From Pseudomonadota bacterium (GTDB taxonomy: Bacteria > Pseudomonadota > Gammaproteobacteria > Xanthomonadales > Xanthomonadaceae): 13,604 bases of DNA. The translations under genes and the position numbers were made by a program. Position 1 is the first letter of the stretch, and each line of letters starts with the position of its first letter. The stretch covers positions 1 to 13,604 of the forward strand of contig JAEWOJ010000117.1 of NCBI GenBank assembly GCA_023399815.1. Direction: 5' to 3'. The notes under the pieces are model-generated. The model ran no database searches. It was given only the letters and a program-made list of their open reading frames with translations, and had not been told where the DNA came from. Shown here piece after piece: positions 1-8,166 of this stretch.

Positions 1-28
1 CGCCTCGCGACTGGCGTCGCTCCTACAG
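1..28 (-). repeat. GTAG-type REP palindrome downstream of glyS
   Basis: Read on the minus strand, a GTAG tetranucleotide (26-23) is followed by GAGCGAC and then a short stem-loop: GCGAC (20-16), loop GCCA, GTCGC (11-7). This is the layout of the REP sequences of Stenotrophomonas, Pseudomonas and Xanthomonas (GTAG head plus imperfect palindrome), which are mobilised by RAYT transposase-like proteins. It lies about 28 bases beyond the glyS stop, a typical intergenic REP position. The window edge may cut it. The family assignment is from memory of the consensus, not from a search. Confidence 0.7.
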
Positions 29-49
29 CACTGCATGCAAGAGTGGGAA

Positions 50-70
50 CACCTGTCAGCTGGACAGGTG
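50..70 (-). terminator. Possible glyS terminator stem
   Basis: A perfect 8-base inverted repeat (50-57 CACCTGTC and 63-70 GACAGGTG) has a 5-base loop. It covers the last codons and the TGA (58-56) of glyS. Read on the minus strand it is followed by TTCCCACTCTT, which is T/C-rich but not a clean U-tract. It could be a weak intrinsic terminator or a 3' end-stabilising hairpin. Confidence 0.4.
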
Positions 71-2124
71 CTCGATCGCGGCGACGCTGCCCAGGCGGTC
101 GCCGAGGGTGCGCAGCAGGGCGAGGCGGTTGCCGCGCAGGGCCGGGTCCTCGGCGTTGACCATGACGCCGTCGAAGAACGCATCCACCTGCGGGCGCAGG
201 CGCGCGAGGCGGCCGAGCACGCTGACGTAGTCCTTCTGCGCCAGCGCGACGTTGGTGTCGTCGATGGCGGCGACGACGGCCTCGGCCAGCTCGCTCTCGG
301 CCGGCTCGCGCAGCAGCGACGGATCGATCTGCCCCGGGATTTCGCCCTCGGCCTTGCGCAGGATGTTGCGGATGCGCTTGTTGGCCGCGGCCAGCGCCTC
401 GGCCTCCGGCAGCTGGGCGAAGGTGCCGATGGCGTCGATGCGGCGGTCGAAGTCGTACAGCGAGGCCGGCTTCAGTTCGGCCACGGCATTGAAGTGCGTG
501 GCCGGCACGCCCTTGTCGGCGTAGTAGCCCTTCAGGCGGTCGACGATGAAGTCGTACAACTCGCCGGCATCGGCCTGCACGTTGCGCCCGGCCAGGCCGG
601 CGTTGGCGACGGCCAGCAGTGCCGGCAGGTCGAGGTCGAAGCCCGACTCGATGATCGTCCGCGCCAGGCCCAGCGCATTGCGCCGCAGCGCGAACGGGTC
701 CTTGTTGCCGGTCGGCTTCAGGCCCGCGGCGAAACCGCCGGCCAGCGTGTCCAGGCGCTCGGCGATCGCCAGCACCTTGCCCAGCTGCGAGGCGGCGATG
801 TCATCGGCGGCGAAGCGCGGCTGGTAGGCCTCGTCGATGGCCAGCGCGACGGCGGGCGATTCGCCGCCGGCCACGGCGTAGTGGCGGCCGGCGATGCCCT
901 GCAGTTCCGGGAACTCGCCCACCATGCGCGACTGCAGGTCGTTCTTGGCCAGTTCGGCGGCGCGCTTGGCCTGCACCGGGTCGGCGCCGACCTGCGCGGC
1001 GATGGCCTGCGCCAGCGTGCCGACGCGTCGTACCTTGTCGGCCACGCTGCCGAGCTTGGCCTGGTAGGTGACGCTCGACAGGCCGTCGCCCATCGCCACC
1101 AGGCCCTGCTTGAGGTCCTCGTCGAAGAAGAACTTGGCGTCGGAAAAACGCGGACGGATCACGCGCTCGTAGCCCTTGGCCACTTCGGCCACGTCCTTCG
1201 ATTCGATGTTGGCGATGCCGATGAACTTCTCGGTCAGCCTGCCGGCGGCATCGAGCACCGGGAAGAACTTCTGGTTGATCTCCATCGTCTCGATCAACGC
1301 TTCCTGCGGCACCGCCAGGAATTCGCGCTCGAAGCTGCACAGCACCGCCGCCGGCCATTCGACCAGGTTGACCACCTGCTCCAGGTTGTCTTCAGTGATG
1401 CGCGCCACGCCGCCGGCCTGCGCGGCGGCGGCATTGACCTCGTGCACGATGCGCTCGCGGCGCGCGTCGGCGTCGACCAGCACGTTGGCGGCCAGCAGCG
1501 ATTCGACGTAGTCGGACGGATGGCTCAGCCACACCTGCTTGTCGGCCATGAAGCGGTGGCCGCGGCTGAAGCGGTCCGAGGTCAGGCCGAGCAGCTCGGC
1601 ATCCACCACGTCGTTGCCGTGCAGCAGCACCAGCCAGTGCACCGGGCGGGCGAAGGCGTATTCATGCGCGCCCCAGCGCATCGGCTTGGGAATCGGCATC
1701 GCGGCGATGGCCTCGCGCACGATCTCCGGCAGCAGCGTCGCGGTCTTCGCGCCCGGCGTGACCGAGCGCAGCACGAAGCGCTCGCCCTTGGCGTCGGTGG
1801 TGCGCTCGAGCCGGGTCCAGTCGATGCCGGCCTTGGCGGCGAAGCCCTGCAGCGCCTTCGTCGGCTCGCCGTTGGCGTCCAGCGCGATGTTGATATACGG
1901 GCCGAACACTTCGGAGTGCTGCTCGGGCTGTTCGGTTTCCACGCCCGGCAGCAGCACGGCCAGGCGGCGCGGGGTGGACAGCGGCTTGGCGTCGTCGCGC
2001 TCGAAGGCGATGCCGCGCCGGGCCAGCCCGTCGATCACGCCATCGAAGAACGCCTGCGCCAGGCCCGGCAGCGCCTTGACCGGCAGCTCTTCCACGCCCA
2101 GTTCGATCAGCAGCGGTTGCATGC

Positions 2125-2128
<4 letters not shown>
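56..2128 (-). CDS. glyS: Glycyl-tRNA synthetase beta subunit
   Basis: This is the beta subunit of the bacterial alpha2/beta2 glycyl-tRNA synthetase, which charges tRNA-Gly in the cytoplasm. In this family the beta chain carries the tRNA-recognition and anticodon-binding parts. The 690-residue length is close to that of E. coli GlyS. The N-terminus has the family pattern LIELGVEELPVKALPG, and around residue 470 there is the characteristic PTGNKDPFALRR block. The C-terminal part reads as the helical anticodon-binding region. The chosen ATG (2128-2126, MSMQPLL) overlaps the glyQ TGA as ATGA, so translation is probably coupled. A second in-frame ATG two codons later (2122-2120) is a possible alternative. 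The frame stays open far upstream on the minus strand, antisense to the secretion ATPase; this is a high-GC artefact and not part of the gene. Confidence 0.97.
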
Positions 2129-3036
<908 letters not shown>

Positions 3037-3112
3037 GCTGCCTGGGCCGTGCGGAGGGGTGCGCTAGTATAGCGAGCGACCGCGCGGCGGCCGCGCCAGC
3101 AAGGAGTTCCAG
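3037..3112. promoter_or_regulatory. Divergent promoter region for glyQS and the secretion ATPase operon
   Basis: This 76-base gap separates two divergent start codons. On the minus strand, TATACT (3071-3066) is a near-consensus -10 box that would give glyQ a leader of about 23 bases. On the plus strand, TAGTAT (3065-3070) overlaps it and would give the ATPase gene a leader of about 36 bases. The two -10 candidates share the same bases, so both promoters may compete for one melted region. No convincing -35 hexamer is visible on either side. AAGGAG at 3101-3106 is a strong ribosome binding site 6 bases before the GTG start at 3113. Confidence 0.5.
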
Positions 3113-4927
3113 GTGGAAAAGCAGGCCGTGCAGAGCGCTCCGACCCCGCCGGCACCGGTGGCCATCGCCCCGGGCCGGCTGCAGTTCTCCAATGTCGCCG
3201 CGGCGCTGCTGGACGACGCCCTGGTGGCCGCGCACGACCAGGAACGCATCCGCTTCTCCGCGCAGGGCGCGCGCAACGCCAGCGAGGTGCACCCGCTGGT
3301 GCTGCTGGCCAACCTCAAGCTGGTCGCGGCGCCGCCGGCGTCCGGCGAGCTCGGGCTGGAGCGGCTGACCGAATGGCTGGCCGCGCGTACCGGGGTCCGC
3401 TACCTGCGCATCGATCCCACCCGGGTGGACGTGGCCAACGCCACCGCCGTGGTCTCGCACGCCTACGCGCGCCGCCACCGCATCCTGCCGCTGGCGGTGG
3501 ACGGCGAACGGGTGCTGGTGGCCACCAGCGAGCCGATGGCGCGCGACTGGATCCCCGACCTGCAGCACCTGACCCGGCGCCGGGTCGAGATCGTGCTGGT
3601 CAACCCGCTGGACCTGCACCGCTACTCGATGGAGTTCTTCGGCGTCACCCGCTCGGTGCGCAATGCCCGCGGCGACGCGCGCACCGGCGACGGCAGCCTG
3701 CCCAGCTTCGAGCAGCTGGTGGAGCTGGGCCGCGCCGGCGACGTCAACGCCGACGACCACCACGTGGTCAGCATCGTCGACTGGCTGCTGCAGTACGCCT
3801 ACGAGCAGCGCGCCAGCGACATCCACCTGGAGCCGCGCCGCGACATGGGCCGGGTGCGGTTCCGCATCGACGGCGTGCTGCACAAGGTGTTCGAGCTGCC
3901 GCCGGCGGTGATGACCGCGGTGGTCAGCCGCATCAAGGTGCTCGGGCGCATGGACCTGGCCGAGCGCCGCCGGCCGCAGGACGGGCGCATCAAGACCCGC
4001 TCGCCGGGCGGGCGCGAGGTGGAGATGCGCCTGTCCACCATGCCCACCGCGTTCGGCGAGAAGTGCGTGATGCGCATCTTCGACCCGGACGCGGCGTTCA
4101 AGAGCATCGAGCAGCTGGGCTTCAGCCCCGAGGAGGCGGCCGGCTGGAACGAGCTGACCGCGCGCCCGCACGGCATCGTGCTGGTCACCGGCCCCACCGG
4201 CTCGGGCAAGACCACCACCCTGTATTCCACACTCAAGCGGCTGGCCACGCCGGACGTGAACGTGTGCACGGTGGAGGACCCGATCGAGATGATCGCGCCG
4301 GACTTCAACCAGATGCAGGTGCAGCCGGCGATCGACCTGGACTTCGCCGCCGGCGTGCGCACCCTGCTGCGGCAGGACCCGGACATCATCATGATCGGCG
4401 AGATCCGCGACCTGGAGACCGCGCAGATGGCGGTGCAGGCCTCGCTCACCGGCCACCTGGTGCTGTCCACCCTGCACACCAACGACGCGCCCTCGGCCAT
4501 CACCCGCCTGCTCGACCTGGGCGTGCCGCACTACCTGATCGCCTCCACCATCAACGGCGTGCTGGCGCAGCGGCTGGTGCGCACCCTGTGCCCGCACTGC
4601 AAGCGCGCCGACGTGCTCGACGACGCCGACTGGGCGCCGCTGCGTGATGCCGATGAGGCATTACCTGATGCCATCCACGCCTGTGCGCCGGTCGGCTGCC
4701 TGGAGTGCCGGCGCACCGGCTACCTGGGCCGGATCGGCCTATATGAGCTGCTGCCATTGGGCCCGCGGCTGCGCAGCCTGATCCGGGCCGACATGGACCT
4801 GGCCGGATTCAGCCATGCCGCGCGCGCCGAGGGACTGCGCACGCTGCGCCGCACCGGGCTTGAAAAGGTGGCGCAGGGGCTGACTACAATCGAGGAAGTC
4901 CTGTCGGTCCTGCCCCCAGCGGAATGA
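3113..4927 (+). CDS. GspE/PilB-family type II/IV secretion ATPase (orphan)
   Basis: This is a hexameric cytoplasmic secretion ATPase of the type that powers type II secretion or type IV pilus assembly. It has 604 residues. An N-terminal MshEN/T2SSE_N-like region lies near residues 80-160, and the core N-domain (ASDIHLEPR) follows from about 220. The Walker A motif GPTGSGKT is at 360-367 (K366). The Asp-rich segment TVEDPIE comes next, then Walker B with catalytic Glu (IIMIGEIRD, E430) and a His-box (GHLVLSTLHTNDAP). Two cysteine pairs, CPHC (493-496) and CLEC (529-532), form the zinc-binding knuckle seen in GspE and PilB. The start is GTG because AAGGAG sits 6 bases upstream. The stop overlaps the next gene as ATGA. 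No gsp/xps or pil genes are adjacent, so whether it serves secretion, pili or something else is not shown. I give no gene symbol for that reason. Confidence 0.93.
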   Translation: MEKQAVQSAPTPPAPVAIAPGRLQFSNVAAALLDDALVAAHDQERIRFSAQGARNASEVHPLVLLANLKLVAAPPASGELGLERLTEWLAARTGVRYLRIDPTRVDVANATAVVSHAYARRHRILPLAVDGERVLVATSEPMARDWIPDLQHLTRRRVEIVLVNPLDLHRYSMEFFGVTRSVRNARGDARTGDGSLPSFEQLVELGRAGDVNADDHHVVSIVDWLLQYAYEQRASDIHLEPRRDMGRVRFRIDGVLHKVFELPPAVMTAVVSRIKVLGRMDLAERRRPQDGRIKTRSPGGREVEMRLSTMPTAFGEKCVMRIFDPDAAFKSIEQLGFSPEEAAGWNELTARPHGIVLVTGPTGSGKTTTLYSTLKRLATPDVNVCTVEDPIEMIAPDFNQMQVQPAIDLDFAAGVRTLLRQDPDIIMIGEIRDLETAQMAVQASLTGHLVLSTLHTNDAPSAITRLLDLGVPHYLIASTINGVLAQRLVRTLCPHCKRADVLDDADWAPLRDADEALPDAIHACAPVGCLECRRTGYLGRIGLYELLPLGPRLRSLIRADMDLAGFSHAARAEGLRTLRRTGLEKVAQGLTTIEEVLSVLPPAE

Positions 4928-5649
4928 AGTCCTCGCCGTTCCTGATCATAGAAACCGGGCAGCCGTTCCCGACCCTGCGCCGCTACGGCCGCTTCCCGCA
5001 CTGGATCCGCGTCGCCGCGGGGCTGGAGGAAGCCGAGACCGTGGTGGTCGACGTCGAGCGCGGCGAACGGCTGCCCGACCGCACCGGTTTCGCCGCCACC
5101 CTCGTCACCGGCTCGGCCGCCTTCGTCACCGACCGCGCCGACTGGAGCGAGCGCAGCGCCGACTGGCTGCGCGACGCCGCCCACGCCGGCATGCCGCTGC
5201 TGGGCATCTGCTACGGCCACCAGCTGCTGGCGCACGCGCTCGGCGGGCAGGTGGACTACAACCCGGCCGGGCGCGAGTCCGGCACCATCCGCCTCGACCT
5301 GGACCCGGCCGCCGCCGGCGACCCGCTGTTCGCCGGCCTGCCGGCCAGCTTCCCGGCGCAGGCCACCCACCTGCAGACCGTGCTGCGCGCGCCCGACGGC
5401 GCCACCGTGCTGGCGCGCTCGGCGCAGGACAACTGCCACGCCTTCCGCTGGGGCGCGAACGCCTGGGGTGTGCAGTTCCATCCCGTGTTCGCCACCCTCC
5501 AGATGCGCGGCTACGTGCGCGCCCGCGCCGACTGCATCGCCCGCCACGGCGGCTGCGCGCGCACCGTCTCGCGCGAGGTCAGCGCCGCGCCGCAGGCCCG
5601 GCAGCTGCTGCGCCGCTTCGTGCGCCACGCGAGAGCGAGGAACGAGTGA
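4924..5649 (+). CDS. Class I glutamine amidotransferase-like protein
   Basis: This is a 241-residue GATase1 domain protein, stand-alone like the YfeJ/GuaA-type amidotransferase-like proteins, with no synthetase domain attached. The nucleophile elbow GICYGHQL carries Cys96, and an oxyanion-type strand VTGSAAF precedes it near residues 61-67. The catalytic His region reads GVQFHPV at 182-188 with His186. The usual HPE glutamate is replaced by Val188, so the normal Cys-His-Glu triad is incomplete. The family normally hydrolyses glutamine or releases ammonia; activity here is uncertain and the substrate unknown. The ATG overlaps the ATPase TGA by 4 bases, so the two are co-translated. The last codons (Arg-Asn-Glu) and the TGA lie inside the heptad hairpin element, suggesting that the element replaced the original C-terminal end. 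Confidence 0.88.
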   Translation: MKSSPFLIIETGQPFPTLRRYGRFPHWIRVAAGLEEAETVVVDVERGERLPDRTGFAATLVTGSAAFVTDRADWSERSADWLRDAAHAGMPLLGICYGHQLLAHALGGQVDYNPAGRESGTIRLDLDPAAAGDPLFAGLPASFPAQATHLQTVLRAPDGATVLARSAQDNCHAFRWGANAWGVQFHPVFATLQMRGYVRARADCIARHGGCARTVSREVSAAPQARQLLRRFVRHARARNE

Positions 5650-5759
5650 AGAGGAACGAGGAACGAGTGAAGGCAAAAGCGGGAGCTGGCTTCGGCTCGT
5701 CACCCCCACGCGGGCGGCGGGGGCTGTTGCTCCCTCTCGTTCCTCTTCACTCGTTCCTC
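5637..5759. repeat. Heptad-built palindromic element 1
   Basis: The 24-base left arm (5637-5660) is a perfect inverted copy of the right arm (5736-5759). The left side is a row of 7-base units: GAGGAAC, GAGTGAA, GAGGAAC, GAGGAAC, GAGTGAA (5637-5671). Inside, GCAAAAGC (5673-5680) pairs 7 of 8 with GCTGTTGC (5723-5730) around a 42-base GC-rich loop. The left side carries exactly one heptad more than the right between the outer and inner stems. It overlaps the 3' end of the amidotransferase gene and could also end that operon's transcript. Elements with such purine-rich heptad arms occur, as far as I recall, in many Xanthomonadaceae intergenic regions. Confidence 0.9.
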
Positions 5760-5770
5760 TCCTTTCGGGC

Positions 5771-5802
5771 GATAATCCGCGCACGCCGGCACGGTGCCGG
5801 CG
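5771..5802 (+). promoter_or_regulatory. -10 box and 19-base palindrome before the BPSS1780-like gene
   Basis: GATAAT at 5771-5776 is a good -10 hexamer, 11 bases beyond the right arm of hairpin element 1. The predicted transcript start is near 5783. A -35 would have to fall inside the repeat arm, where only weak candidates such as TTCACT (5746-5751, 19-base spacer) exist. Immediately downstream, CGCCGGCAC-G-GTGCCGGCG (5784-5802) is a perfect palindrome at the start of the predicted leader. It could be an operator or a leader hairpin. Confidence 0.5.
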
Positions 5803-5823
5803 CTCCCCCCTCTCGGAACTGCA

Positions 5824-6714
5824 ATGGGCGATATTCGCAAGGTGCCGGCCTCCGCCGGCGCGGAATGGCTGCTGACCGGCTTCGGTCTGCTCAAGCGCGC
5901 ACCGCTGGCGCTGGGTTCGCTGGGCATCCTGTGGGGCGTCGGCACCTCGCTGGTGCTGTCGCTGTCCCTGCTGGTGCCGGCGCTGGGCATGCCGGTGCAG
6001 TTCCTGCTGCTGCTGGCCGGGCCGCTGTTCATGGGCGGCCTGCTGTGGGCCGTGCGCGAAGTCGACCAGAACCGCCAGGCGCGGCCGTCGCACCTGCTCG
6101 AAGGCATGCGCGAAGGCCGCGCCCCGCACCTGCTGGTGGCGCTGCTGCCGCAGCTGGTGGCCGCGCTGCTGCTGGGCACGCTGCTGCTGGTGCTGGTCGG
6201 CACCGACGGCCTGCAACGGCTGTCGGAGGTGATGCTGCGGATCAACGAACTGAGCCAGTCCGGCGCGCAGCCGGACCCGGCGCAGATCGAGGCGCTGGTG
6301 GCGACGCTGCCGGCCGCGCGCATCCTGCTGTGGCTGCTGCTGCTGCTGGCCACCTTCGCCGCGCTGACCCTGGCCCTGTTCGTGATGCCGCCGCAGGTGA
6401 TGTTCCAGCGCATCGGCGGCTGGCACGCGCTGCGCCGCAGCCTGCGTTCGAGCCTGCGCAACCTGCCGGCGATGCTGGTGTTCTTCGTTCTGGCCTTCAT
6501 CGCCATCTTCGCGATCTATTTCGCGGTGATGATCGTGGCGGTGATCGTCGGCCTGGTCGCCGGCCAGACCGTGGCCATGGCGGTGGCGCAGCTGTTGCTG
6601 ATGGCGGTGCTGATGCCGGTGTTCGCCGGCGCGGTGTATGCGGCCTGGAAGCAGATGCTCGGCCCGGCCGGCGCGGTGCCGCCGCCGGTGGATAGCCACG
6701 TCATCGAAGCCTGA
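5824..6714 (+). CDS. BPSS1780-family polytopic inner-membrane protein
   Basis: This is a 296-residue membrane protein of unknown function. The N-terminus (IRKVPASAGAEWLLTGFGLL) fits the BPSS1780-type family, whose members begin with a VPA..G..W...G..LF-like pattern before the first membrane helix. Hydrophobic segments are near residues 27-53, 57-76, 103-125, 166-188, 214-246 and 250-275, with a short polar stretch at 127-160. The ATG at 5824 is preferred over a GTG at 5794 because the GTG lies inside the palindromic leader and would add a proline-rich extension that does not fit the family. The ribosome binding site is weak (GGAA at 5816-5819). The gene is monocistronic and converges on tatC with a 37-base gap. 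No enzymatic motif is visible. Confidence 0.85.
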   Translation: MGDIRKVPASAGAEWLLTGFGLLKRAPLALGSLGILWGVGTSLVLSLSLLVPALGMPVQFLLLLAGPLFMGGLLWAVREVDQNRQARPSHLLEGMREGRAPHLLVALLPQLVAALLLGTLLLVLVGTDGLQRLSEVMLRINELSQSGAQPDPAQIEALVATLPAARILLWLLLLLATFAALTLALFVMPPQVMFQRIGGWHALRRSLRSSLRNLPAMLVFFVLAFIAIFAIYFAVMIVAVIVGLVAGQTVAMAVAQLLLMAVLMPVFAGAVYAAWKQMLGPAGAVPPPVDSHVIEA

Positions 6715-6727
6715 CGGCGCCCGCGCA

Positions 6728-6755
6728 GCCGCGCGGGGCCCCGGCCCGCGGCTAC
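6728..6755. terminator. GC-rich palindrome between convergent genes, possible bidirectional terminator or REP-like
   Basis: GCCGCG (6728-6733) pairs with CGCGGC (6747-6752), and an inner GGGGCCCC palindrome (6735-6742) lies in the loop. This gives a strong hairpin in the gap between the BPSS1780-like gene and tatC. There is no T-tract on either side, so termination is not certain. On the minus strand it begins with GTAG, whose TAG is the tatC stop codon. That resembles the GTAG head of REP sequences. Confidence 0.4.
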
Positions 6756-7495
6756 GACCCCGGCAGTGCCTGCTTGCGCGGTACCAGCCAGCGCGCGGCC
6801 TGGATGCCCAGTTCGTAGAGCAGGCACATCGGGATCGCCAGCATCAGCTGCGAGACCACGTCCGGCGGGGTCAGCACCGCCGCCAGCACGAAGATGCCGA
6901 CGACGGCATAGCCGCGGCCTTCGCGCAGCTGCTGCGGCGACACCCAGCCCAGCAGCACCAGGATCACCATCGCCACCGGCAGCTCGAAGCTGGCGCCGAA
7001 GGCGAAGAAGATTGCCAGCACGAAGTCCAGGTAGGCGCTGGCGTCGGGCGTGATGGCGATGACGTCCGGGCGGAACGTCGTCAGGAAGTGGAACACCAGC
7101 GGCAGCACGAGGAAATAGGCGAAGGCGCAGCCGATGTAGAACAGCGTCACCGCCGAGGCCAGCAGGGGCACGGCCAGGCGCTTCTCGCGCGCGTACAGCC
7201 CCGGCGCCACGAAGGCCCAGGCCTGGTACAGCAGCCACGGCACCGCCACGAACACGGCGGCGAAGAAGGTCAGCTTGAGCGGGGCGAAGAACGCGCCGGC
7301 CGGGTTGGTGGCGATCATCGACTGCCCGGCCGGCAGCTGCGACATCAGCGGCGTGGCCAGGTGCTTGTAGAGCGTGCGCGAGAACGGCAGCAGCGCCAGC
7401 AGCACCACGGCCAGCCCGATCAGGCCGCGCATCAGCCGCGCGCGCAGTTCGATCAGGTGCTCGATCAGCGGGCTTTCGGCGAATCCGTCGCTCAC
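6752..7495 (-). CDS. tatC: Sec-independent protein translocase subunit TatC
   Basis: TatC is the polytopic core of the twin-arginine translocon and binds the RR signal peptide of folded substrates. The protein has 247 residues and six membrane helices, the usual size. Conserved features include the N-terminal IEHLIELRARL (11-21) and the cytoplasmic loop FVAPGLYAREKR (95-106) containing the signal-peptide-binding Glu104 (E. coli E103). Others are the intramembrane Glu171 in SFELP and TPPD with Asp212. The start is GTG (7495-7493), overlapping the tatB TGA as GTGA, so translation is coupled. The stop is TAG at 6754-6752, part of a GC-rich palindrome. It is the last gene of tatABC. Confidence 0.97.
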   Translation of the reverse strand: MSDGFAESPLIEHLIELRARLMRGLIGLAVVLLALLPFSRTLYKHLATPLMSQLPAGQSMIATNPAGAFFAPLKLTFFAAVFVAVPWLLYQAWAFVAPGLYAREKRLAVPLLASAVTLFYIGCAFAYFLVLPLVFHFLTTFRPDVIAITPDASAYLDFVLAIFFAFGASFELPVAMVILVLLGWVSPQQLREGRGYAVVGIFVLAAVLTPPDVVSQLMLAIPMCLLYELGIQAARWLVPRKQALPGS

Positions 7496-7923
7496 GGCAC
7501 GCGTTCCCGCGGTTCCGGCGACTCTGCCGCTTCGGCCGGTTCATCCGCCGCGGCCGTAGGCGCCGGCAGGGCTTCGGCCTTCGTCTCCGGCGTGCCGTCG
7601 CCATCGGCGCCAGCCGGCGCGGGGGCGGCGGTCGCATCGACCTCGCGGCGCAGGGCATCGACCTCGCCGTGCAGCTGCGTGGCGCCCTCGCGCAACTCGC
7701 GTTCGGCCTGCTGGACCGACTGGCGCACGTTGTGCAGGTTGCGCTGCAGTTCCTCGGCCTGCAGCTCGCGCTCCAGTTCCTGCTTGACCGAATCCCACTG
7801 GTTGCGGGCACGGCGCACCCACAGCCCGGCAAAGCGCGCCGCCTTGGGCAGCCGCTCCGGGCCCAGCACCACCAGCGCCACCACCGCGATCAGCAGCAGC
7901 TCGCCGAAGCCGATATCGAACAC
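7492..7923 (-). CDS. tatB: Sec-independent protein translocase subunit TatB
   Basis: TatB partners TatC in the substrate receptor complex. The 143-residue protein begins MFDIGFGELLLIAVVALVVL, the standard TatB membrane helix, with the Glu8 and the hinge GPERLP (21-26) typical of TatB. An amphipathic and then coiled-coil-like helix (about 27-97) follows, and the rest is an Ala/Pro/Glu-rich disordered tail, as is usual. The start is GTG (7923-7921), because the MFDIGF N-terminus is invariant in the family and no ATG is available. The ribosome binding site is weak. The start is 15 bases after the tatA stop, and the gene overlaps tatC by 4 bases. Confidence 0.96.
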   Translation of the reverse strand: MFDIGFGELLLIAVVALVVLGPERLPKAARFAGLWVRRARNQWDSVKQELERELQAEELQRNLHNVRQSVQQAERELREGATQLHGEVDALRREVDATAAPAPAGADGDGTPETKAEALPAPTAAADEPAEAAESPEPRERVP

Positions 7924-7938
7924 GCCGGAAACCCCGGA

Positions 7939-8166
7939 TCAGCGCTTCTCGCGATCGCGCTCGGCCTGCGTATCGCGGCTGGCCTCGCGGTCGCGCGACT
8001 CGTCGTTCAGTTGCGCCGGCGGCGTGTCGTCGTCGCGCATGCCCTTCTTGAATTCCTTGACCGCGCTGCCCAGATCCTTGGCGCCGCTCGTCAGCCGCTT
8101 GGTGCCGAACACCAACACGACGATGACCAGCACGATCAACCAGTGCCAAATGCTGCCAAAGCCCAT
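7939..8166 (-). CDS. tatA: Sec-independent protein translocase subunit TatA
   Basis: TatA is the oligomerising subunit that forms the translocation path. It has 75 residues. The N-terminus MGFGSIWHWLIVLVIVVLVF is the single membrane helix. It is followed by the conserved FG hinge (20-21) and an amphipathic helix containing LGSAVKEFKKGM (32-43), then a very polar Arg/Asp/Glu tail. The ATG at 8166 is chosen because it gives the canonical MG start. The frame could extend to a GTG at 8211, but that would add a charged leader not seen in the family. A candidate -10, TATGCT (8205-8200), lies upstream, with a predicted leader of about 27 bases. The gene is first in the tatABC operon. Confidence 0.96.
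   Translation of the reverse strand: MGFGSIWHWLIVLVIVVLVFGTKRLTSGAKDLGSAVKEFKKGMRDDDTPPAQLNDESRDREASRDTQAERDREKR

Noticed and set aside
5637..5759. CRISPR array or simple minisatellite
   Set aside because: The repeats are 7-base units without spacers, arranged as inverted arms around an inner stem; there are no direct repeats of CRISPR length and no cas genes.
4720..6699. 659-codon minus-strand frame
   Set aside because: It is antisense to the amidotransferase and BPSS1780-like genes, and its His/Arg/Gln-rich sequence lacks any domain. Part of it is a translation of the heptad element (LVPRSS-type string).
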